A stretch of DNA of 5,779 nt from assembly GCA_964586865.1 (NCBI GenBank), contig CAZPJM010000325.1, positions 1 through 5,779 of the forward strand. Direction: 5' to 3'. The position numbers were made by a program, and so were the translations under genes. Shown piece after piece: positions 1-5,779 of this stretch; within the stretch, counting starts at the first letter, position 1, and the number at the start of each line of letters is the position of its first letter. This DNA is from REDI01 sp964586865 (GTDB lineage: Bacteria > Myxococcota_A > UBA796 > GCA-2862545). The notes below the pieces were generated by a model. The model made no database searches and had not been told where the DNA came from. It saw nothing but the letters and a program-made list of their open reading frames with translations.

Positions 1-3
1 ACC

Positions 4-40
4 AAAAAACCCGCGTGGAACGCGAGGTTCCACGCGGGTT
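4..40 (-). terminator. Intrinsic (Rho-independent) terminator after tRNA-Pro
   Basis: Positions 8-20 and 28-40 form a perfect 13-bp inverted repeat (arm AACCCGCGTGGAA) around a 7-nt loop at 21-27. Read on the minus strand, the stem is followed at once by six T residues (complement of A4-A9), the classical intrinsic terminator layout. It begins 8 nt beyond the 3' CCA end of the tRNA and so ends the leftward regulator-tRNA unit. On the plus strand no T-run follows the stem, so it should act in one direction only. Confidence 0.92.
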
Positions 41-47
41 CGTCAGA

Positions 48-125
<78 letters not shown>

Positions 126-212
126 GGGGTGCCGGAGGGGGCCCCGGCGTGGGGGTGCCGACAGGGGGGAACCCTGAAGGCCCCGGCGGGGTAACAGGGG
201 CCCACGAGGGCG

Positions 213-596
213 TCAACGGGTCGTGGGCAGGTCCCGGATGGGCACGGCGAGCAGGGTGCGCCGGACCTCACGGATGCGCTGGCGACAGCCGGCGATGCGG
301 CGAGCGGCGTCGGCGGCGCGGTCCACCTCGACCCCCGGGACGACGCCGCTGCGACCCTCCTGGAGGGCCTTGCGGGCCCCGGCGATGGTGAAGCCCTGCT
401 CGTGGACGAGCTGCTTGATTCGCAGGAACTTCTCCAGATCCTTGCGACGGTACATGCGCTGGCCCGAAGCGCTGCGCTGGGGGCGCATGCGGAACTCGCC
501 CTCCCAGTAGCGGAGGACGTGGGGCTCGACGCCGACCAGCTCGCCGGCCTCGCCGATCCGGAAGAACATCTTGTCGGGAATCTCGGGCCGCTCCAC
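213..596 (-). CDS. MerR-family HTH transcriptional regulator (127 aa)
   Basis: This encodes a small DNA-binding regulator of the MerR superfamily. The winged helix-turn-helix spans residues 10-80: an FFRIGEAGELVGV helix, then PHVLRYWEGEF (26-35), the wing with QRMYRRKDL (46-54), and helices around LRIKQLVHEQGFTIAGARKAL (58-78). An IPDK motif at 6-9 precedes it. The tail (about 92-117) is Arg/Ala-rich and probably a dimerising helix. There is one Cys (104) and no metal-site cluster or large ligand-binding domain, so the effector is unknown. The GTG start (594-596) is chosen because a GGAGGT lies just upstream and because it keeps the IPDK segment, which I recall as conserved; an internal ATG codes Met10 but would cut this off. 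It runs toward tRNA-Pro. In many deltaproteobacteria, from memory, such a gene sits between ihfA and tRNA-Pro; here the upstream neighbour is a divergent helicase gene. Family assignment is firm, target genes unknown. Confidence 0.93.
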   Translation of the reverse strand: MERPEIPDKMFFRIGEAGELVGVEPHVLRYWEGEFRMRPQRSASGQRMYRRKDLEKFLRIKQLVHEQGFTIAGARKALQEGRSGVVPGVEVDRAADAARRIAGCRQRIREVRRTLLAVPIRDLPTTR

Positions 597-600
597 GGGG

Positions 601-606
601 ACCTCC
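601..606 (-). promoter_or_regulatory. Shine-Dalgarno of the MerR-type gene
   Basis: The minus strand reads GGAGGT here, followed by CCCC and the GTG start at 596-594. This is a near-perfect anti-16S match with rather short spacing. It decides for the GTG start over the internal ATG nine codons later. Confidence 0.75.
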
Positions 607-620
607 CTGCGCCGACGGGC

Positions 621-648
621 AGGATAACGGACGCCGGGGGACGGTCAC
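621..648 (-). promoter_or_regulatory. Candidate sigma70-type promoter for the MerR-type gene and tRNA-Pro
   Basis: On the minus strand GTGACC (643-648) matches 4 of 6 bases of TTGACA and TATCCT (621-626) matches 4 of 6 of TATAAT, with a 16-bp spacer. Initiation about 7 nt further on would leave a leader of roughly 15-20 nt carrying the GGAGGT ribosome binding site. The TAT step is one of very few AT-rich spots in this intergenic region, which makes it stand out, but two 4/6 hexamers are modest evidence. Confidence 0.35.
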
Positions 649-703
649 GGAGGGGGCGCGGGCCGACCCGGCCGCCCATCGCGCTACCCTCCCCCCTCGC
701 CAC

Positions 704-709
704 GGGGGA
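704..709 (+). promoter_or_regulatory. Ribosome binding site of the DUF4011 helicase gene
   Basis: GGGGGA lies 6 nt before ATG 716, a degenerate but purine-rich Shine-Dalgarno. No other in-frame ATG, GTG or TTG occurs between about 614 and 716, so this site and ATG 716 are the natural start, although the frame stays open upstream toward the divergent gene. Confidence 0.6.
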
Positions 710-715
710 ACCGCC

Positions 716-3700
716 ATGCCGCCTGCCGTCCGCATCGAGCTGGAGGTGCTGCCCCAGGTCGCCCTGGGCCTGGTCGAGGCGGGGATCCCGGTCCTCCGAG
801 GGGTGCGGCTGGCGGCCGAGGCTGACCTGGAGGGGGTCGAGGTCGAGCTGCAGGCCGAGCCGCCGTTCGTGCGGGCGCGCACGGTGGTCCTGGACCGGCT
901 CGCGGGGGAGGCGTCGGACGGGCTCCTCGAGGCCCTCGAGCCCGAGGTCGACCGGGATCGCCTCCTGGGGCTGGCGGCCCCGACGCGCGCCCACGTCCAC
1001 GTCCGGGTCCGGCAGGGCGCGACGCTGCTGGCCGAGGCGACGGCCGCGGTGGGGCTGCAGCCGCCCGGGTGGTGGCCGGGGCTGGAGCTCTTCCCGGAGC
1101 TGCTGGCCCTGTGGGTGCGACCCGGGGCCCGGGCCCTCGGGGAGCGCTCCGGCCCGGCCCCCGAGACCCGCCGCCCGCCCCGGGACGCGGAGAGCGCGCG
1201 GGAAGCCGTGGAGGCGGCCCGGGCCCTGCTGGACGGGGTGCCCGCCTCGGATCCCCCGGAAGGGCCCGCCGGCGCCGGTCAGCGCATCCGGAGCCACGCC
1301 CGCACCCTCACCGAGGGCGGCACCCCCCTGGAGCGGGCGGTCCTCCTGGCGGCCCTGCTGGAGCGGTCGGGGCTCCATCCATTCGTGGTCCTCACCGAGA
1401 CCCACGCCCTCGCCGGCGCCTGGCTCGGCGACTTCCACCTCCCGAGCCCCACCACCGACGATCCGGCCGCCCTGCGCAAGCGGCTGGGCCTGGGCGAGGC
1501 CTTCGTGGTCGACCCGGCCCCGATCCGAGAGAGCGCGGCCGATCCCCTGGGCGCGGCCGATCCCCTGGGCGCGGGCGAGGAGGCCCTGCGCGACCCGTCC
1601 CGCTTCGCCGCGCTGGTGGATCTGACGGCCTGTCGGCAGGCCGGGCTCCATCCCCTGCCCCTGGAGCCCCTGGACGCCCTCCCCGCACGCCGCGGGGGCC
1701 GCACCCCCGATGGCGCGAGCCCCGCGCAGCCCGTCGCCCCCTCCGAGGACGCCCCCAGCCCGGATCGCCTGGAGGCCTGGCGCAACCGCCTCCTCGATCT
1801 CTCGCTCCGCAACCGCCTCCTCAACCTGAAGGAGACCCGCCGGACCCTCCGGCTGCCCGGCCTGGACCTGCACGCCCTCGAAGACGCCCTCGAGGCCAAC
1901 ACCCGCTTCTCCATCGCCCCGCGCCCGGCCCGCCCGGGGGATGCCGCACCCGCCTGGAGCCCGGAGACGATCCGGGCGGCCCAGGAGGCGGGACGACTGG
2001 CGGTCGATGCCCCCCCGGGCGAGCTGCACGGCCGCCTGGTGGAGCTGTACCGCCGCAGCCGGGCCTCGGTGGCGGAGAGCGGGGCCCACACCCTCTACCT
2101 GGCCCTCGGCATCCTCCGCTGGTTCGAGGCCCCCTCCAGCGAGCAGCCCCGCCTGGCCCCGCTGGTCCTGGTGCCCGTGCGGCTCATCCGCCTGCCGGCC
2201 AATGCCGGGCATGCCCTGGGGCGCGCCGAGGAGGAGACCCGGGTCAACGACACCCTCCTCGAGAAGCTCCGCCGGGACTTCGGCCTGGACGGCACCGGCC
2301 TGGACGAGCCGCCCACCGACGAGGCGGGCCTGGACCTGCGAGAGGTGCTCCGGCTGGCCCGCCGGGCGGTCCTCGACCAGCCCCGCTGGGACGTGCTGGA
2401 GGACGCCTGGCTCGGGCTGTTCTCGTTCACCAAGCACCTCATGTGGCGCGACCTGCAGGCCAAGCGCGAGGCCCTGCTCGACAACCCGGTGGTGCGCCAC
2501 CTCTTCGAAGGCCACGGCCAGGCCTTCCCGCTCGCCCGGGCGCTCGTGCCGCTGGACCGGGTCGACGGGGACCGCCCCCCCGAGGAGGTGCTGCCCGTCC
2601 TCCCCGCCGATCCCAGCCAGCTCCAGGCGGTGCTAGCGGCCAGCGACGGCTCCTCCTTCGTCCTCCAGGGACCCCCCGGCACGGGCAAGTCCCAGACCAT
2701 CACCAACCTGATCGCCCAGCTCCTGGGAGAAGGGCGCACGGTCCTGTTCGTCTCGGAGAAGCGCGCTGCCCTCGAGGTGGTCCAGCGACGCCTGGAGGCG
2801 GTGGGCCTCGGGCCGTTCTGCCTCGAGCTCCACAGCGAGAAGGCGTCCAAGAAGGCCGTGATGAAGCAGATCGGCGAGGCCTTCCGCGCCGCGGCCGCCG
2901 CCCCCGAGGTGGGCTGGGTGGCCCACGCCCGCGCCCTCGCCGAGGCCCGCTCCACCCTGGATGCCCACGCCGCACGCCTGGCGGCCCCGAGCCCGTTCGG
3001 CGGCCCGGTCCGTGACGTGGTGGCCCGCCTCTTCGGCCTGACGGCCATCCCGCCCCTCCCCCTCTCCCTGCCCTGGGCCGAGCTGGACCCGGACGGGGTG
3101 CAGGAGCGGACCCACCGGGTGGCCCGCCTCACGGCCCGCCTGGCCGAGACCGGCGATCCGGCCGCCCACCCCTGGCGCGACGTCACCCGGCCCACCTGGG
3201 ATCCGGCGTGGGCCCGCCGGACCGTCCAGGCCACCGGGGCCCTCGCCGAAGCCATCGATGCCGCCCTCGCGGCCGCCGCCGAGGTGGACCGCCGGCTGGG
3301 CCTCTCCGGGGCCACCCCCACGCCGGAGACCCTCGCAGTCCGGGTCCGGCTGGCACGGGGCCTGCTCGCGGCCCATCCCCTCCCCGCCGCCCTGCTGCAC
3401 GGGCCCGAGGTCGACAGCCGCGTGGCCACCCTCCGCGGCTGGGCCGCAGAGGGACGCGCCCTCACCCGGCGCGCCCAGGACCTGCACACCCGCTGGACCG
3501 AGGCCCTGCTCCGGCTGCCCCTGGAGGACCTGGAGGCCCGCTACCAGCGATGGGGCCGGGCCTTCTTCCTCCTGGCCTGGATCCTCCTGTGGGGCGCCCG
3601 GAGCCGGCTGGCGGCGGTGGCCCGGGAGCGGCTCGGTCCGGCCGACGCCATCACCGAGGACCTGGGGGCGGCCATCGCCGTGCGGGACGGCCGGATCCGG

Positions 3701-5779
3701 ATGGAGGCGCGGGCCGCGGAGGGGCGGGCGTGGCTGGGCGGCCTGTGGCGCGGCACCGAGACCGACTGGGACGCGGTGGAGGCGCGGCTGCAGACCCTGG
3801 AGCTCCTCGCGCCGGCCCTCCGGGCGCTGGCCCGGGAGCTGGAGCGCCCGGTGGACGGGCTCGGCCCGGTGGTGGACGCCGCCACCGACCCGCAGGCCCT
3901 CACCCCCGCGGATCGGGCGGCCCTCGAGGCGCTGGTGGCCGCATGGGCGCCCCTCGAGACGGCCCTCGAGACCTGGACCGGGACCACCGGCGGCACGCCC
4001 GGGCCCCTGCCCGCCCTGCGCGACCGCCTGCGCCAGGCCCTTCACGCCCCCGATGCCCTGCGGGCCTGGTGCGCCACCCGCGCCGCCCTGGACGCCGCCC
4101 GGGAGGCCGGCCTGGGACCCCTGGTCGACGCCGTCCTCGACGGCGCCCTGGCCCCCGAGGACCTCCCGCGCGCGTGGGAGCGCAGCGCCCTGCAGGGCTG
4201 GTGGGAGGATCACCTGGCCCGGGAGCCCGCCCTGGCCGCCTTTCGCGGCGTGGAGCACGGGGCGGTGGTGCGGCGCTTCCAGGCCCTCGATGCCGAGGCG
4301 CTCACCCTCGCACGCCAGGAGATCGCCGCCCGGGTGGCGGCCCGCGTCCCCGATCTGCACGGTCCCGGCGACGATCTCGCCTTCCTCCGTCGCCAGCTCC
4401 AGCTCCAGCGGCGGCACCAGCCGGTCCGTCGCCTGTTCTCCCGGATCGGCCCCATCCTGGAGCGCATCGTGCCATGCGCCCTCATGAGCCCCCTCTCGGT
4501 GGCCCGGTACCTGGACCCGGCCCTTCCCGGCTTCGACGTGGTGGTCTTCGACGAGGCCAGCCAGATCCCGCCGTGGGACGCGGTGGGGGCCATCGCCCGG
4601 GGTCGGCAGGTCGTGGTGGTGGGCGACAGCCAGCAGCTCCCGCCCACCACCTTCTTCGACACCGGCGGGGAGGACGACGACTGGCCCCCCGATGACGAGG
4701 CCCTCACCGACACCGAGAGCATCCTGGACGAGGTGGTGGCCGCCGGGCTGCCCGAGCTGCGCCTGCGGTGGCACTACCGCAGCCGCCACGAGTCCCTCAT
4801 CGCCTTCAGCAACCATCGGTACTACGACAACCTGCTCCACACCTTCCCCTCGGCGCTGCGCGAGGGCCTCGGCGTGGAGCTCCGGAAGGTGGCCGACGGC
4901 GTGTACGACCGGGGCCGGTCCCGGACCAACCGCGGCGAGGCCGAGGCGGTGGTGGCCGAGCTGGTGGCCCTGCTGGACCGACCGGCGGCGTCCCGGCCCA
5001 CCGTGGGGGTGGTGACCTTCAGCCTGGCCCAGCAGCGCCTCATCGAGGACCTGGTCGACACGGTGCGCGCGGAGCGCCCGGCCGTGGACGCCGCCTTCGA
5101 CGACGACCTGCCCGAGCCCGCCTTCGTGAAGAACCTGGAGAGCGTCCAGGGGGACGAGCGCGACGTGATGCTCTTCTCCATCGGCTACGGGCCGGACCGC
5201 GCGGGCAAGGTGACCATGAACTTCGGGCCCCTGAACCGGCGCGGCGGCGAGCGGCGGCTCAACGTGGCCATCACCCGGGCCCGGGAGCGGCTCGTGGTCT
5301 TCACCTCCCTGTCGGCCGACGCGATCGACCTGCTGCGGACCCGCGCCGTGGGGGTGGCCCACCTCGAGCGCTTCCTCGCCTACGCCGAGCACGGCATCGA
5401 GGCCCTGGACCGAGGGGCCCGTCCCGCCCACGAGGCCACCTTCGAGTCCCCCTTCGAGGCCCAGGTCCACGCGGCCCTCGTCCGGGCCGGCCACACGGTC
5501 CACACCCAGGTCGGCGTGAGCGGCTACCGCATCGACCTGGCGGTGGTCGACCCCGACGCTCCCGGGCGGTACCTGCTCGCCGTCGAGTGCGACGGGGCCG
5601 CCTACCACGGGGCCCACGGCGCGAGGGAGCGGGACAGGCTGCGCCAGGCCGTGCTCGAGGGGCTGGGGTGGCGCTTCCACCGCGTCTGGAGCACCGACTG
5701 GTGGTACGAGCGCCCCGCCGCCGAGCGGCGCCTCCTCGAGGCCGTCCAAGAGGCCCTCGACCATCCCCATGAGGCCGGC
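716..5779 (+). CDS. DUF4011-family SF1 helicase with C-terminal MTES_1575/Vsr-like nuclease domain (3' partial, 1688 codons)
   Basis: This is a giant putative cytoplasmic nucleic-acid helicase-nuclease; no signal peptide is seen. Residues 1-145 form a beta-rich N-terminal domain ending in FPELLALWVRP (126-136). Residues about 165-322 are transglutaminase-like, with His230 kept in THALAGAWL but Pro204 where GTC is expected. A Pro/Ala-rich linker covers 323-349. DUF4011 starts with LEAWRNRLLDLSLRNRLLN (352-370) and continues through LYRRSRASVAESGAHTLYLA (444-463). The SF1 helicase has Q635, Walker A GPPGTGKS (652-659), motif Ia VLFVSEK (676-682), Walker B VFDEASQ (1277-1283), GDSQQLPPT (1303-1311), LRWHYRS (1350-1356), VKNLESVQGDERD (1471-1483) and LNVAITRARER (1515-1525). 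The nuclease domain (about 1576-1663) has FESPFE, YRIDLAV with D1607, VECDG with E1624 and D1626, YH (1630-1631) and WSTDWW (1658-1663). ATP-driven unwinding coupled to cleavage is inferred. The family often carries a DUF3320 domain after this point, which would lie off-window. It resembles DUF4011-helicase-Vsr defence proteins (Hhe, from memory); housekeeping DNA or RNA repair is the alternative. It is divergent from the regulator gene. Confidence 0.95.
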   Translation, partial: MPPAVRIELEVLPQVALGLVEAGIPVLRGVRLAAEADLEGVEVELQAEPPFVRARTVVLDRLAGEASDGLLEALEPEVDRDRLLGLAAPTRAHVHVRVRQGATLLAEATAAVGLQPPGWWPGLELFPELLALWVRPGARALGERSGPAPETRRPPRDAESAREAVEAARALLDGVPASDPPEGPAGAGQRIRSHARTLTEGGTPLERAVLLAALLERSGLHPFVVLTETHALAGAWLGDFHLPSPTTDDPAALRKRLGLGEAFVVDPAPIRESAADPLGAADPLGAGEEALRDPSRFAALVDLTACRQAGLHPLPLEPLDALPARRGGRTPDGASPAQPVAPSEDAPSPDRLEAWRNRLLDLSLRNRLLNLKETRRTLRLPGLDLHALEDALEANTRFSIAPRPARPGDAAPAWSPETIRAAQEAGRLAVDAPPGELHGRLVELYRRSRASVAESGAHTLYLALGILRWFEAPSSEQPRLAPLVLVPVRLIRLPANAGHALGRAEEETRVNDTLLEKLRRDFGLDGTGLDEPPTDEAGLDLREVLRLARRAVLDQPRWDVLEDAWLGLFSFTKHLMWRDLQAKREALLDNPVVRHLFEGHGQAFPLARALVPLDRVDGDRPPEEVLPVLPADPSQLQAVLAASDGSSFVLQGPPGTGKSQTITNLIAQLLGEGRTVLFVSEKRAALEVVQRRLEAVGLGPFCLELHSEKASKKAVMKQIGEAFRAAAAAPEVGWVAHARALAEARSTLDAHAARLAAPSPFGGPVRDVVARLFGLTAIPPLPLSLPWAELDPDGVQERTHRVARLTARLAETGDPAAHPWRDVTRPTWDPAWARRTVQATGALAEAIDAALAAAAEVDRRLGLSGATPTPETLAVRVRLARGLLAAHPLPAALLHGPEVDSRVATLRGWAAEGRALTRRAQDLHTRWTEALLRLPLEDLEARYQRWGRAFFLLAWILLWGARSRLAAVARERLGPADAITEDLGAAIAVRDGRIRMEARAAEGRAWLGGLWRGTETDWDAVEARLQTLELLAPALRALARELERPVDGLGPVVDAATDPQALTPADRAALEALVAAWAPLETALETWTGTTGGTPGPLPALRDRLRQALHAPDALRAWCATRAALDAAREAGLGPLVDAVLDGALAPEDLPRAWERSALQGWWEDHLAREPALAAFRGVEHGAVVRRFQALDAEALTLARQEIAARVAARVPDLHGPGDDLAFLRRQLQLQRRHQPVRRLFSRIGPILERIVPCALMSPLSVARYLDPALPGFDVVVFDEASQIPPWDAVGAIARGRQVVVVGDSQQLPPTTFFDTGGEDDDWPPDDEALTDTESILDEVVAAGLPELRLRWHYRSRHESLIAFSNHRYYDNLLHTFPSALREGLGVELRKVADGVYDRGRSRTNRGEAEAVVAELVALLDRPAASRPTVGVVTFSLAQQRLIEDLVDTVRAERPAVDAAFDDDLPEPAFVKNLESVQGDERDVMLFSIGYGPDRAGKVTMNFGPLNRRGGERRLNVAITRARERLVVFTSLSADAIDLLRTRAVGVAHLERFLAYAEHGIEALDRGARPAHEATFESPFEAQVHAALVRAGHTVHTQVGVSGYRIDLAVVDPDAPGRYLLAVECDGAAYHGAHGARERDRLRQAVLEGLGWRFHRVWSTDWWYERPAAERRLLEAVQEALDHPHEAG
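1533..1574 (+). repeat. Exact in-frame 18-bp tandem duplication inside the helicase gene
   Basis: The 18-bp unit GCGGCCGATCCCCTGGGC occurs twice without mismatch at 1535-1552 and 1553-1570. The period-18 match extends over 1533-1574. It encodes AADPLG twice (residues 274-285), in a loop between the transglutaminase-like core and its last segment. The length is a multiple of three, so the frame is kept. It looks like a recent replication-slippage event. Confidence 0.9.

Noticed and set aside
606..623. A small hairpin (CCTGC/GCAGG) near the MerR gene start as a regulatory RNA structure.
   Set aside because: It has only 5 bp with an 8-nt loop, and one arm overlaps the predicted -10 element, so it would probably not be transcribed as a whole.
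663..690. A rightward promoter for the helicase gene with TACCCT (685-690) as -10.
   Set aside because: It matches only 3 of 6 bases and the best -35 16 bp upstream (CCGACC) also matches 3 of 6, no better than chance in this base composition.
1069..3015. A 648-codon plus-strand frame overlapping the first half of the helicase gene.
   Set aside because: It is a Pro/Arg/Gly-rich shadow in another frame and has no domain signature. The 716-5779 frame carries the DUF4011 and Walker A motifs across the same bases.
3551..3595. A possible transmembrane helix at residues 946-960 of the large protein.
   Set aside because: It is short, flanked by charged residues and isolated in the middle of a cytosolic helicase insert. 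Relatives have a Trp/Phe-rich motif at about this place, so a buried helix is more likely.
2633..5770. A 1045-codon open frame on the minus strand, antisense to the helicase gene.
   Set aside because: Its translation is low-complexity Gly/Pro/His/Gln-rich sequence with no recognisable motif, and it lies opposite a frame with a full set of helicase and nuclease motifs. Long antisense frames are expected where codons are so GC-biased that antisense stop triplets are rare.

Overview
This is a very GC-rich window; I did not count it, but nearly every third codon position in the genes is G or C. It suggests a high-GC bacterium, most likely of the deltaproteobacterial grade (Myxococcota, Desulfobacterota or a similar phylum). 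The grounds are the small MerR-type regulator with an N-terminal IPDK motif next to a tRNA-Pro gene that encodes its own CCA end. From memory this pairing recurs downstream of pheT-ihfA in such bacteria. The assignment is an inference.

Layout: the left 600 bases read leftward. A small MerR-family regulator gene (213-596, GTG start with a good Shine-Dalgarno) is followed by tRNA-Pro(GGG) (48-124) and a strong intrinsic terminator (4-40), so the pair probably forms one short transcription unit. A 119-bp intergenic region (597-715) separates it from a divergent gene reading rightward. That gene starts at ATG 716 and stays open for 1688 codons to the window edge, so its C-terminus is missing.

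The large gene fills almost 90% of the window. It encodes a giant DUF4011-family protein. In order it has an N-terminal beta-rich domain, a transglutaminase-like domain whose expected catalytic Cys appears to be Pro, a short Pro/Ala-rich linker, the DUF4011 region, a superfamily 1 (UPF1/COG1112-like) helicase with a large insertion between Walker A and Walker B, and a C-terminal MTES_1575/Vsr-like restriction-endonuclease-fold domain. Helicase and nuclease motifs look intact. The family overlaps with DUF4011-helicase-Vsr proteins reported as single-gene phage defence systems (Hhe, as I recall), so a nucleic-acid-directed defence or genome-maintenance role is plausible but unproven.

The regulator, tRNA and terminator look like core genome. 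The helicase-nuclease lies where, in related gene orders, ihfA/pheT would be expected upstream of the regulator, so it may be an insertion into a conserved locus. No phage, transposon or CRISPR sequence is visible.
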